A stretch of DNA of 46,124 bases from JAWXTS01 sp044433305. Lineage in GTDB: Bacteria > Bacteroidota > Bacteroidia > Bacteroidales > Rikenellaceae. The stretch's first letter is position 1. Each line of letters starts with the position of its first letter. Positions 9,081 through 17,515 of this stretch are shown one piece after another. The position numbers and the translations under genes were made by a program. Location of the stretch: contig JAWXTS010000005.1 of NCBI GenBank assembly GCA_044433305.1, forward strand, positions 1-46,124. Reading direction: 5' to 3'. The notes below the pieces were generated by a model that was not told where the DNA came from, did no database searches, and worked only from the letters and a program-made list of their open reading frames with translations.

Positions 9081-9145
9081 TAATTGACTTAGTGGTCCAT
9101 ATAATGCAATAATATTGAACCTTAATTAAACATAAATCAAATATA

Positions 9146-9814
9146 ATGACTGAATTAACTATTGGAAGTGATGTTCTTTGTGATATCGTAATTGGTGATA
9201 TGCATGTTAGTAGGATACATGCTCGTATGACAATAGAGAATGGAATGTATATGTATCATGATATTAGTGCGAATGGAACGGTGATTAATGGCACTATTAT
9301 CCGTAATAGCGGCGTGTATGTTAGCGTGGGTGATTCGATTGTTGTGGCCCCAGGGTTGAAGCTATCGTGGACGCAGGTGCAGAGTTTGATGCCATTGCAG
9401 GTAGCTCAGGGACCTGTGAATCCTGTTGTGCCTCCTGTTGTGCCTCCTGTTGGACCTGCTGGATATGGTGCTCAGGTGGGTGGTAAGGGCGTTGCTGCTG
9501 AGCCTAAAAACCTTAATAGCTGGAGCTGGGGAGGTTTCTTATTTGGTTGGCTGTGGGCTGTGTGTAATGGAATATACTGGCCGCTGGTTGTGCTTATTCC
9601 TATTGTGGGATGGTTGTCGGCTATTGTTATAAATATAATACTTGGTATCAAGGGTAATCGATGGGCGTGGGAGAATCGCACGTGGATGGATGCTGCGCAT
9701 TTTGAGAGAGCACAACACCAATGGGCTGTTGCTGGTTTGGTGATTTTTATTACGCTGGCAGCTATTATCGGGTTGATTGTTGCTGGTGTTTTTGCAGCAT
9801 CTAATTATTGGTAG
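9146..9814 (+). CDS. FHA-domain membrane protein
   Basis: This is a 222-residue protein. Residues 1-76 are a forkhead-associated domain: IGSD near the start, VSRIHA with S22 and H25, and the NGTVINGT turn (43-50). These are the canonical phosphothreonine-binding positions. A Pro/Val-rich linker (about 88-105) leads to two or three transmembrane helices at about 128-148, 148-168 and 195-216, separated by an aromatic loop (NRWAWENRTW). With the FHA at the N-terminus, the domain should face the cytoplasm. The Ser/Thr kinase at 705-2102 is the only obvious phospho-signal source nearby. The gene ends just before a bidirectional terminator shared with rnhA. Confidence 0.85.
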   Translation: MTELTIGSDVLCDIVIGDMHVSRIHARMTIENGMYMYHDISANGTVINGTIIRNSGVYVSVGDSIVVAPGLKLSWTQVQSLMPLQVAQGPVNPVVPPVVPPVGPAGYGAQVGGKGVAAEPKNLNSWSWGGFLFGWLWAVCNGIYWPLVVLIPIVGWLSAIVINIILGIKGNRWAWENRTWMDAAHFERAQHQWAVAGLVIFITLAAIIGLIVAGVFAASNYW

Positions 9815-9852
9815 TTCGTTATCTAGGATAACTTTTGAAAATATAAGTTTAA

Positions 9853-9882
9853 GGCAGTCTCGGTTATGAGGCTGCCTTTTTT
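9853..9882. terminator. Bidirectional terminator between FHA gene and rnhA
   Basis: GGCAGTCTC (9853-9861) pairs with GAGGCTGCC (9868-9876) around loop GGTTAT, with one G-T pair and a T tract to 9882. It lies between two convergent genes, 39 bases after the FHA stop and 3 bases after the rnhA stop on the other strand. Confidence 0.8.
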
Positions 9883-9884
9883 GT

Positions 9885-10343
9885 TTATAGGGATTGCGTG
9901 TAGCCGTGGTCCTCGGGTAGGTTTGGCAGGGATGATGCGGCTACGGCTAGGCGGTCGCAGCGTTCGTTCTCTGGGATTTCTGCGTGGCCTTTGACCCAAA
10001 TGAAGTTGACTGTATGGCGTCGGTAGATGCGCAAGAAGCGTTGCCATAGGTCGGGGTTCTTCTTGTCCTTAAAGCCTTTCTTTTCCCATCCAAATACCCA
10101 TTTCTTGTTTACTGAGTCGACGACGTATTTCGAATCGGAGTAGATTGTAACCTCGGAGCCTTCAAACTTTAGTGCTTCGAGACCGACGATAACGGCCAGT
10201 AGCTCCATTCGATTGTTTGTGGTAAGGCGAAATCCGCCGCTAAGTTCTTTGCGGTAGGGTGGCGATATTAGTACGACTCCGAAACCTCCGGGGCCGGGAT
10301 TGCCTTTGGCTGCGCCGTCTGTATAGATGATGATTTTTGGCAT
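9885..10343 (-). CDS. rnhA: Ribonuclease HI
   Basis: This is a 152-residue enzyme that cuts the RNA strand of RNA-DNA hybrids. Catalytic residues of the RNase HI fold are all visible: D9 (YTDGAAKGNPGPGG), E47 (NNRMEL), D70 (YSDSKYV) and D130 (NERCDRLA), plus H120 in the active-site loop. The basic handle region (WVFGWEKKGFKDKKN) is present. The longer frame from 10385 is not used here: the -7 box at 10383-10390 overlaps that start and the family begins at MPKIIIYTDG. It is the left chromosomal neighbour of the phage-derived operon and is read away from it. Confidence 0.93.
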   Translation of the reverse strand: MPKIIIYTDGAAKGNPGPGGFGVVLISPPYRKELSGGFRLTTNNRMELLAVIVGLEALKFEGSEVTIYSDSKYVVDSVNKKWVFGWEKKGFKDKKNPDLWQRFLRIYRRHTVNFIWVKGHAEIPENERCDRLAVAASSLPNLPEDHGYTQSL

Positions 10344-10382
10344 ATGGTAGTCGGTTGTTTGGTTATTTTGTGGCCGACGATA

Positions 10383-10390
10383 CAAAAGTA
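10383..10390 (-). promoter_or_regulatory. -7 box of rnhA
   Basis: On the minus strand this reads TACTTTTG, matching TAnnTTTG. No clear TTG is found 20 bases upstream. It supports the shorter rnhA start at 10343. Confidence 0.4.
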
Positions 10391-10466
10391 ATAAAATAAT
10401 TGAATTTTTATCTGCCTGATGTTCAATGAGATTGAACTATATTGTTAATAAATTTAACTCAAGCTA

Positions 10467-10497
10467 TTGACAAACGCTTTTTTATGTTGTATATTTG
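10467..10497 (+). promoter_or_regulatory. Promoter of the phage-derived operon
   Basis: TTG (10467-10469), 20 bases, then TATATTTG (10490-10497) followed by C, a full Bacteroidota match. The transcript start expected near 10503 leaves about 310 nt before the first ORF at 10813. A host-type promoter implies that host RNA polymerase drives the operon. Confidence 0.7.
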
Positions 10498-10528
10498 CAC
10501 TGTAATCAATTAGCAAATGGTTATGATT

Positions 10529-10706
10529 GTTAATAACTTTGAGTTTTGGAGAGTTGGTTGTTGATAATTGTTGTTAATAACTTTCCGTTGTTAATTGATT
10601 GTAAAACAAATATATAAGTTATTTCTATTAGTTTTATATTATTAGTTATTGTTGTTGTATTAATAGTTATTAACATTATGTTATGATGAGGGGGAGGGTT
10701 ATTAAC
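10529..10706. repeat. Four GTTAATAAC sites, two in each orientation
   Basis: Perfect copies of GTTAATAAC lie at 10529-10537 and 10573-10581. Perfect copies of its complement GTTATTAAC lie at 10666-10674 and 10698-10706. The first two are followed by TTT and the last two by ATT. They fall between the operon promoter and the first gene, so they could be operator sites, or pair in the RNA leader. The rest of the 427-base gap 10386-10812 is AT-rich and contains no ORF that I trust. Confidence 0.55.
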
Positions 10707-10773
10707 ATTGTTTGTTGAAAAGGTTTTTACAGGTTAAAATATTGAACTAAATATATCCTCCCTCCATTTTTTT
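10690..10773 (+). promoter_or_regulatory. Possible leader attenuator (G-rich/C-rich stem plus T tract)
   Basis: GGGGGAGGGT (10690-10699) can pair with ATCCTCCCTC (10755-10764) as a 10-bp stem with two G-U pairs, closing a loop of about 55 nt. A run of seven T (10767-10773) begins two bases after the stem. This has the form of a terminator within the leader of the phage-derived operon, 40 bases before its first gene. No competing antiterminator was worked out. Confidence 0.3.
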
Positions 10774-10812
10774 GACACCAAATTTTAGGTATAATTATAT
10801 TTAATAAGCTAT

Positions 10813-11235
10813 ATGATAAGAAAAAATCTAACCAATGCGGTGGCCGCAGCCGCTATCAAATGTGGGTACTCCTTCTTTTGTGGCGACGCTAAAAGAATAA
10901 GCAGAGAACTGAATGCCGTGCCAGCAGCTTGGCTAACTCCAATAGAGGCCGTGGGCGTGTCGGGAGTAATGCAGGGTGAAATAACTTATAAGGTAACCCT
11001 AAAATTAATCGAAATAGATAGACACCTCGATGAACAAGGCAAGCAGGAGATGATATGCAAAATGGAGCAACACGCAATGTCTATATATCGTGAGCTGTGC
11101 CAGAATATCGATGTTAAGTCGGTGTCGGATCTGAAGTGGTCACCAATGGAATATGTCTATACGGCACAGGGTGAAATATCTCTAAACATATCTATGCTCG
11201 TGTCGACGGTATTTTGTGAACAACATTTTAATTAA
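10813..11235 (+). CDS. Phage protein, possibly tail completion/terminator
   Basis: This is a 140-residue protein and the first gene of the phage-derived operon. An alpha/beta pattern with a central GEITYKVTLKLIEI strand pair and a C-terminal YVYTAQGEISLNISM strand resembles small tail-terminator proteins. No diagnostic motif exists, so this is a fold guess only. Its stop is six bases before the next start. It has no signal peptide or membrane segment. What can be said firmly is that it belongs to the virion operon by position and spacing. Confidence 0.6.
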   Translation: MIRKNLTNAVAAAAIKCGYSFFCGDAKRISRELNAVPAAWLTPIEAVGVSGVMQGEITYKVTLKLIEIDRHLDEQGKQEMICKMEQHAMSIYRELCQNIDVKSVSDLKWSPMEYVYTAQGEISLNISMLVSTVFCEQHFN

Positions 11236-11241
11236 TCTATT

Positions 11242-12240
11242 ATGACAAGCTTAACAAAACCAAACGACTTTGTGGGGGTGTTCTACCCTCCAAAATTTAA
11301 TCTGACAGTGGATTCGACAGACACCATAGAGGTGAAAATTATGGATGCAGAGGATACTCTGCTGGGGACAAAGAGACTAGATGGCAGCCTTGAATATGAT
11401 ATTAATGTGGCCAACTATGCCAATAGGTTGCTGGATGTGGTGCCGCTAGCCGCTGGCGAGTGTGGGTTTGTTGTGCCTCAAGAGGGTAGGATGGCTCAGA
11501 TAGAGGTGGTGGTCGATGATGATGACCAGACCAGTGCAGGGACGGCAATTATAACGGCATCACGCAAGGTGATGGAGCAGCAGGTTCTGTTGTCTATGTT
11601 GCCGCTAAAGAGAGAGATAGCAACAAACGAATGTGATGAATTAGCATTCCTTATGCCAGTGGGTACTGCTCAGGCCATTGTTACGATGAAGGATAGTAAT
11701 GGCATGTTTACGACACTTGACGTTTATCAGATTAGCAATAGCGAGTCTAGGCTGGTGAGCTTTGTGGTCGATATGGCGGACATAGCTACGATACTAGAGG
11801 AGCAGTTCTCGCGCTCGATAGATGAGTATGTGAGCTTTGAGGTGAGCATAGGCGAGAGTGTGCTGGAGTATGAGATTGTCTCTGGGGATAGTAGCCGAAA
11901 GAGGCTCTGCTGGTGGAACGACTATGGAGCTGTGGATTACTATTCATTCTATGAGAGCGGTGACTCTAAGATAACTGCCCAGAAGTATGTCGTTAAGACA
12001 GAGCAGGGGTATAAGACCGAGTGCACAGAGATACAAACGCAATATGAGCTGTGCTCGAAGTCTATGAGTAGGAGTGAGGCTGAGGGTGTCTCGAAGGTGA
12101 TATATGCTCAGGCGGTGTGGCTGGTGGATGAAGATGGTTCTCAGGCGGTGTGTGTGGATACCTCTTACATCGAGCAGAAGGAGGACGAGCTTCCGACCGT
12201 GTGTATAGAAATCTCGCAGACAGGATTAATGGACTCCTAA
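11242..12240 (+). CDS. Phage structural protein, probable tail component
   Basis: This is a 332-residue, beta-rich acidic protein. The segment RLCWWNDYGAVDYYSF (about residues 220-235) matches a W-x-N-x-x-G-x-x-D-Y-x-x-F pattern. From memory that pattern recurs in structural proteins of Bacteroidota phages, usually beside the tail-tip genes. It sits 12 bases before the large tail gene, consistent with a distal-tail role. There is no enzymatic motif. The virion role is inferred from context. Confidence 0.65.
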   Translation: MTSLTKPNDFVGVFYPPKFNLTVDSTDTIEVKIMDAEDTLLGTKRLDGSLEYDINVANYANRLLDVVPLAAGECGFVVPQEGRMAQIEVVVDDDDQTSAGTAIITASRKVMEQQVLLSMLPLKREIATNECDELAFLMPVGTAQAIVTMKDSNGMFTTLDVYQISNSESRLVSFVVDMADIATILEEQFSRSIDEYVSFEVSIGESVLEYEIVSGDSSRKRLCWWNDYGAVDYYSFYESGDSKITAQKYVVKTEQGYKTECTEIQTQYELCSKSMSRSEAEGVSKVIYAQAVWLVDEDGSQAVCVDTSYIEQKEDELPTVCIEISQTGLMDS

Positions 12241-12252
12241 AAACAAGAGACT

Positions 12253-14697
12253 ATGGATATTTATATAGATGATAAGAAGATAGAGGTAAGAAGTCAGAGC
12301 CAGATGAGCATAACTCTGGACATAGAGGATATGCTGGAATTGGAGTCTCAAGATACCACAACAGAGTATGTTAGGTTTGAGATGCCCTTTACGCCAAACA
12401 ATATGGCTATTATGGGAGATTCTGAGCAGGCTCTATCTACAACGATGTTTAATCAAACAACTCACGCGGCGTATGTAGAGAGAGATGGTTCTAAGGTGAT
12501 ATGGGGTAGGGCCTTTTTGGTCGAAAGTGCATTTGATCAGAATGGTGGCTACTACGTTGTGGCCATAAGGCCATATCCAAATCTGTGGGAGCAGAAGGCT
12601 GCAACAACGCTTATCCATAAGTCGGAGATAGACTATCAGACAGAATTTGTGGATGAGGTGGTCTACTCATCGTGGTTTGGAGATCAGATGGTCAGATACC
12701 TGCCTGTGAAGAATAATGTTTATACTTCGGTTCTGGGAGGTAACATCATCATAGAGGTAATGACTACAATGGATTATTATCCATTTATTCATGTGGCCAG
12801 CTTCTTTAGGCATGTGGCAGAGAACAGCGGCTATACGATAGAATCGGAATTTGTGGATAGTGAGTACTTTGATTCGCTGCACTTTAGTGGGCAGTACATA
12901 TCAAGTAATTGCGATACACTAAAGGAGAGGATGGATTTTATGGCTGCTCGTAAGGCGTCGTCGACAACAACGGCCTCGTCGCAAGGTATAGTGTATGCAA
13001 GTCCTTATTACAGCAGCAACTCGGTGGGTAATATCGTTGATGTGATAGCTCCGATTATAGATGGTGAGGATATATTGTTTGCCGATGCTTTTAGTAATGA
13101 GGGATGTTTTGATGTGAGTGGCGTGGAACCTATCTTCACACCCTCGTCGACCGTGACAATGGCCTTTGAATATCAACTGTCGTATGTGTGTGGCTACTCA
13201 CTGTTGGATAGGAATTCTCTCAAGTGTGTAGATACGATAACCCTGCATGATGGGTTGGATGTGAACTATGGTGTGGCAAATCCATTCTCGGATATGAGAG
13301 AGGTGGGGCAGCTTGAATCTTCATACTCATATCGTGTAGTGCTATTTGAGTATGACTATGCAGCAACGTATAAGCTGACGGCCGATACAAGCTTGGGCCA
13401 ATATGACCAACAGCTGGTAGAGTTTACAGGTACCTCGTCTTTGTTTACCACAAGCTCTAACTGTACATATTCTAATATGAAGTTGTGGATTAAGCAGGGT
13501 GGTGATTATGGTTTGTGTGACAGCGATTGGGCTATATATAAGGGTGCCTTTGATTTGACGGGAGATGTCTCGGTGAACATAACAGTCAGGAGCAAGACAA
13601 AGGAGTACTCCTCTGGCAGCCCAGTATATTTTAACGGTATTAAGTTCTCGGGTGGGGTTGTTGGCTCGTCGTTTACGCTGGCGGACAGCATTACGATAAA
13701 GCCTCTGTTTTTGAACCAGCCTGCCTTGGGTAGTGATATAAAGTGGAGCGAGATAACCGCACATGAGTTGTATCAGATAGATATTTTTGAGGCAATAGCA
13801 CAGATGTATGACCTTAAGTTTTATACGGACAATAGCACCAAGAAGATATTTATTGAGCCATATTGTCGTATGGTGGATAGTGGTAAGGTTGTGGATTTTA
13901 CAAATATAGTGGATGTGCAAAAGCCAACTACTGTCTCTGAGATGGGCCACGATATGTATAATCGGATAGAGCTAGAGTATAGTACAGGTGACGGTTATGT
14001 GTCGCGATGGAATGTGAACAATGATCAGACCATGGGCTACTGGGATACAGAGATACAGAATGTGTTCTCGAACTACACCCTCGAAAGGGAGAAGAGCGTG
14101 GTATTCACTCCCTCGTTGAATAGCTTGGATATGGTTAGGTATGCCGCCAGTGCGCAGGTGTTGCAGGTTGGTGCACGCGACAGCTATGGTCAGCAGAACG
14201 ACTACTCGGAGGATTTGAACTTCCCTATCAAGATTGTGAGATACTTGGGTATGAAGCCCTTGGAGGCTGGGGAGTCTTGGGGTTGGCCATCATATGGCAA
14301 TGAATATCCCTTCGTGGCTTTTCACTTTAAGGGAGATGTGAGCTACACGGGCGAGGACGATGTGAACGAACTTTCGGTGGATAGTACGGGGCAACACGCG
14401 TTTGATAATGGATTCTCGTTGTGTTTTGAGGATAGAGATAAGCTCGCGGGGTTGCATCGTTATCATGAGCATAGAGCTGACAGATATAATAAAAGTAAGA
14501 TGATTACTCAGTATTTGTTTTTATCTCCAGATGATATGGAAAGGATGATAGTGCCAAACTCGCAGCAGCATGACTGGAGGGCTTTATATAAGATAAATGT
14601 GCATGGCGAAGATATTCTGTGTCGTCTGCTGTCCATAGAAGGATACAACCCTGATGCGTGGGAATCGACAAAGTGTGTGTTTATAAAGGAAGTATAA
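12253..14697 (+). CDS. Large phage tail-tip/baseplate protein
   Basis: This is an 814-residue, beta-rich and Tyr/Ser/Asp-rich protein with no hydrophobic helices and no long coiled coil, so it is not a tape-measure protein. The N-terminus (DIYIDDKKIEVRSQ, then EMPFTPNN) resembles the start of a family that follows distal-tail genes in Bacteroidota phages. The C-terminal third contains a conserved-looking DMYNRIELEYS block. It is the largest product of the operon and probably forms the tail tip or hub. The specific function is not established by sequence. Confidence 0.65.
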   Translation: MDIYIDDKKIEVRSQSQMSITLDIEDMLELESQDTTTEYVRFEMPFTPNNMAIMGDSEQALSTTMFNQTTHAAYVERDGSKVIWGRAFLVESAFDQNGGYYVVAIRPYPNLWEQKAATTLIHKSEIDYQTEFVDEVVYSSWFGDQMVRYLPVKNNVYTSVLGGNIIIEVMTTMDYYPFIHVASFFRHVAENSGYTIESEFVDSEYFDSLHFSGQYISSNCDTLKERMDFMAARKASSTTTASSQGIVYASPYYSSNSVGNIVDVIAPIIDGEDILFADAFSNEGCFDVSGVEPIFTPSSTVTMAFEYQLSYVCGYSLLDRNSLKCVDTITLHDGLDVNYGVANPFSDMREVGQLESSYSYRVVLFEYDYAATYKLTADTSLGQYDQQLVEFTGTSSLFTTSSNCTYSNMKLWIKQGGDYGLCDSDWAIYKGAFDLTGDVSVNITVRSKTKEYSSGSPVYFNGIKFSGGVVGSSFTLADSITIKPLFLNQPALGSDIKWSEITAHELYQIDIFEAIAQMYDLKFYTDNSTKKIFIEPYCRMVDSGKVVDFTNIVDVQKPTTVSEMGHDMYNRIELEYSTGDGYVSRWNVNNDQTMGYWDTEIQNVFSNYTLEREKSVVFTPSLNSLDMVRYAASAQVLQVGARDSYGQQNDYSEDLNFPIKIVRYLGMKPLEAGESWGWPSYGNEYPFVAFHFKGDVSYTGEDDVNELSVDSTGQHAFDNGFSLCFEDRDKLAGLHRYHEHRADRYNKSKMITQYLFLSPDDMERMIVPNSQQHDWRALYKINVHGEDILCRLLSIEGYNPDAWESTKCVFIKEV

Positions 14698-14714
14698 CTT
14701 ATTAAATATTTATT

Positions 14715-15818
14715 ATGGATTCTAATATTATTATTACAAACAGTTCTTCGGGCTCGGTACATATCAATATCGAGGGAATTATTGGAGTGCCCGAAACTCA
14801 ACAGTCATTAGATAGAAATGTCTCTACAACTTATGAGAGCTTTAGGCAGATTCTGGAGCGCATAGCAGAGATAGACAGTAGCGATATTGTGGTTGATATT
14901 CGCTCTACGGGAGGCAGTGTTAATGACGCGCTGTTGATACATGATGCTATTGTGGCAACGGGGGCAACAGTGACAACGCGATGCTTTGGGTATGTGGCTT
15001 CGGCAGCAACGATAATAGCTCAGGCAGCCTCGCAGGGTCTAAGGCAGATTTCGTCAAACGCCTTGTATCTGATTCATAATTCGGCGATGGAGGCTGAGGG
15101 TAATGCTCAGAAGCTGACACAGACGGCCGAGCTGCTGGATAAGACAGACCAGACTATAGCCTCGATATATGCGACTCGTTCGGGCCATGATGTAGAGGAG
15201 TTTGTGGATTTGATGGCAGAGAATAATGGCGACGGCCGTTGGTTGACACCACAAGAGGCTTTGGATTATGGTCTGGTGGATAGCGTGTTTGAAAAAGCGG
15301 ATAGTGTAGAAGATGTAAACAACAACTCAAATGGATTGATATCAACTCTATGGAATAGGCTTGTTAGTGCTCTAGGGGTAGGTGCTCTCAAGAATGATCA
15401 AGCAGAGGAGTTGTCAGTCGAGAAGACTATGCTTGAGGCTCAGGTGGAGCCTGAGGCCGAAGATGTTCAGATAGATCATGATGGGGGTATGATAGATGAT
15501 GAGCAGGTTCTTCAGGAGCAACAGGAGCAACAAGAACAGCAGCAGCCAGTCGTGCAGGAAGATTCTAATGAAGAGTCAGAACTGTTTCAGGTGCAGGATG
15601 TTGTGGATGGTTCGCTGGGCTGTGGCGCAGAGGCTCAGGCGGTTGTGAATGCAGTAGAGGATGGGGCTCTCGCATTTAGAACAGAGCAGGCTCTGCAAGA
15701 TAGAGCCTTGGCTAGGGCTTCGAGGACAATGAGTATGGAGGATCCAGCAATAGAAGAATCCAGAGGCCATATTCATTCTAACACTTCGGCATATTATGAA
15801 GATGCCAGAAACTTCTAA
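14715..15818 (+). CDS. Prohead protease fused to a scaffold-like tail
   Basis: Residues about 15-195 form a ClpP-fold (S14/S49-type) serine protease: DIRSTGGSVNDA (61-72), nucleophile S96 in GYVASAAT, H121 in LIHNS, and a likely acidic partner in the GDGRWLTPQEALDYGLVD block (172-189). Such enzymes process the phage head during assembly. Residues about 205-367 are acidic and Gln/Glu-rich (EQQEQQEQQQ), as expected for an internal scaffold that is later degraded. This is a common protease-scaffold arrangement. The capsid gene follows 103 bases downstream. The catalytic residues look intact, arguing against decay. Confidence 0.85.
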   Translation: MDSNIIITNSSSGSVHINIEGIIGVPETQQSLDRNVSTTYESFRQILERIAEIDSSDIVVDIRSTGGSVNDALLIHDAIVATGATVTTRCFGYVASAATIIAQAASQGLRQISSNALYLIHNSAMEAEGNAQKLTQTAELLDKTDQTIASIYATRSGHDVEEFVDLMAENNGDGRWLTPQEALDYGLVDSVFEKADSVEDVNNNSNGLISTLWNRLVSALGVGALKNDQAEELSVEKTMLEAQVEPEAEDVQIDHDGGMIDDEQVLQEQQEQQEQQQPVVQEDSNEESELFQVQDVVDGSLGCGAEAQAVVNAVEDGALAFRTEQALQDRALARASRTMSMEDPAIEESRGHIHSNTSAYYEDARNF

Positions 15819-15921
15819 ATTTATTATCGGGGTATATAGATAGGCCCTCCTAAGATGAAAAGAAACGACTATCAAAGAAATTATCAATTTTATTATCTAA
15901 AAACATTTATTAAACAAAATT

Positions 15922-16923
15922 ATGGGTAAAATCGAACAGGTAAAGACCTATCAGGGTCGTGATTTGGAAACTATTTTCTTTAGACCTATGCTTTCGGGCG
16001 TTGATGCAGAGACCTTGGGCGTGAAGGTGCTATACAATATGCCAGTGCCAACAAACTTGCATTTTTGGAAACGCTCGGGCGATATTCTACAAAAATTCTC
16101 ATCTAGCGGTTGGTCGGGCAGCGATGGCTCGTCTAAGTATCAAAAGACCATAGATCTATCTAGAGTGAAGGCCGAAATGAGTTACTCGGCAGAGGATTAC
16201 TTCTCGCGTGTATATGAGCTTATTGCAGCAAGTCCAGAGGTTAACTTTGAGGACCTTTCGGGTACAGAGCTAGAGGTCGCAGAGACTGCTCTATTCAAAG
16301 ATTCTATCGCCGAGAGTATTCGTGCTACCATGTGGCTGGGTGACACCACTCGCGACGAGGGTGAGTTGAGCTCGTTTGATGGTTTCTTGAAACGACTAAC
16401 AGCTGATGTGGGTACAGACTCAGATTCTGTGACACAGCTTACTTATGATATGACTTCTAGCTCGCTGTCAGCGGAGGCTTTGTTCAAAAGCCTGTGGGAC
16501 TCGGCTGCACTAGAACTCAAAGAGTCTAAGAGTCAGGGCGAGTTGGTGTTCCTTGTGACATCAGACATCTATGCCAATTATGAGAATGAGCTTGATAGTG
16601 CAACGCTTGAGGCTGCATATCTTGCTAAGCAGGCTGGTAGAGAGAGTCTATCGTATAGAGGTATTCCAGTGGTGGACGTGTGTCTGGGTAGCTACCTAGA
16701 GGATTATGAGGATATGCCTCAGTCGTTTGCGATATTGACAGACAAGCGAAACCTTGCGCTAGCCGTTAACACAGCATCGTTCCCTGGTACAGAGATTCGT
16801 ATGTGGTATAACCCAGATGTTATGGAGAACCGTCAACGTGCCGTGTTTATGGCTGGTTGTGATTACCTTCTTCCTGAGCTGGTGGTTATGGCCGTGCACG
16901 AGGACGCAGAAGAGGACATTTAG
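15922..16923 (+). CDS. HK97-fold major capsid protein
   Basis: This is a 333-residue protein. The segments resemble an HK97-fold coat protein of Bacteroidota phages: an N-terminal arm ending near YNMPVPTNLHFWKRSGD, a spine-helix region around SAEALFKSLWDSAALEL (about 185-201), a P-domain strand LVFLVTSDIYANYE, and an A-domain near SYRGIPVVDVCLGSYLE. The C-terminus (MENRQRAVFMAGCDYLLPELVVM) fits the closing strand. It follows the protease-scaffold gene directly. The length is within the usual range of 300-400. No frameshift or stop interrupts it. Confidence 0.85.
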   Translation: MGKIEQVKTYQGRDLETIFFRPMLSGVDAETLGVKVLYNMPVPTNLHFWKRSGDILQKFSSSGWSGSDGSSKYQKTIDLSRVKAEMSYSAEDYFSRVYELIAASPEVNFEDLSGTELEVAETALFKDSIAESIRATMWLGDTTRDEGELSSFDGFLKRLTADVGTDSDSVTQLTYDMTSSSLSAEALFKSLWDSAALELKESKSQGELVFLVTSDIYANYENELDSATLEAAYLAKQAGRESLSYRGIPVVDVCLGSYLEDYEDMPQSFAILTDKRNLALAVNTASFPGTEIRMWYNPDVMENRQRAVFMAGCDYLLPELVVMAVHEDAEEDI

Positions 16924-16925
16924 TT

Positions 16926-17453
16926 ATGAGGACTATAAGTGCAAATAGCGGTTGTAGCCAAAGGGCTAAGGGAGGTCTGAAAAAGATATACCTTATTTCG
17001 ACGGCCAAGGTCAAAAGCATAGACTATGATAGTTCTAAAGCTAGTTACTATAATATTGTTATAGCTTCTGGTGCTGCATTTATAGGATACTCTTTTGATG
17101 AGGGGGCAGCTGTGTTCGAGGAAAAAACGGTGGTCAAGAAAGGCTCTAGAACGGTTAGTCAATCTATAACATTTTCGCTAAGCGGTCAGCCCGCCCAGAC
17201 ACTAAAGTCCTTGAATGAGATTCTTGGCACAGGCTCGGAGCTTATGGCCATAGTGGTCGATGCAAACAATACTGCGCGAGTTGTTGGGTACTCTAACCTT
17301 ATGGGCTTCGAGAGACCTCTGAAAATCGACAGTATGCAAGGCTCTTCTCAGCTTGAGTTGGAGAATCTGCCAGACGAGAATATTGTGCTAACCACCATAA
17401 GTCCATCTAAGGCAGGGGTTTTGCTCGATGATGTTTATTTGGCCAGTCGATAG
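16926..17453 (+). CDS. Probable tail tube protein
   Basis: This is a 175-residue protein starting two bases after the capsid stop. It is beta-rich with KGGLKKIYLI near the start, the paired strands SQSITFSLSGQ and ELMAIVVDANNTARVVGYSN, and a C-terminal QLELENLPDENIVL strand. This layout matches tube-like or collar proteins located beside capsid genes in Bacteroidota phages. A structural role is likely. Tube versus neck assignment is uncertain. A terminator-like hairpin follows before the portal gene, grouping this gene with the capsid in a high-copy unit. Confidence 0.6.
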   Translation: MRTISANSGCSQRAKGGLKKIYLISTAKVKSIDYDSSKASYYNIVIASGAAFIGYSFDEGAAVFEEKTVVKKGSRTVSQSITFSLSGQPAQTLKSLNEILGTGSELMAIVVDANNTARVVGYSNLMGFERPLKIDSMQGSSQLELENLPDENIVLTTISPSKAGVLLDDVYLASR

Positions 17454-17465
17454 GGCCATGATTTT

Positions 17466-17506
17466 AAGGGGCTGTCTAATTCTTAGTATAGCCCCTTTCT
17501 TTAAAT
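17466..17506 (+). terminator. Internal terminator-like hairpin before the portal gene
   Basis: AAGGGGCT (17466-17473) pairs with AGCCCCTT (17490-17497). Inside the loop CTAA (17476-17479) pairs with TTAG (17483-17486). A T-rich tract (TTTCTTTAAATTTTTT) follows. Located between the tube and portal genes, it could lower expression of the distal genes without stopping all transcription. Confidence 0.6.
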
Positions 17507-17515
17507 TTTTTAATT

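Noticed and set aside
10772..10801. TTGACA and TATAAT resembling a sigma-70 promoter
   Set aside because: The spacing to TATAAT is 12 bases, too short, and Bacteroidota promoters differ. TATATT at 18 bases is possible in such AT-rich DNA by chance.
13342..13950. Minus-strand ORF of 202 codons inside the large tail gene
   Set aside because: It is a shadow of the 814-residue coding frame with Arg/Cys/His-rich composition and no recognisable domain.
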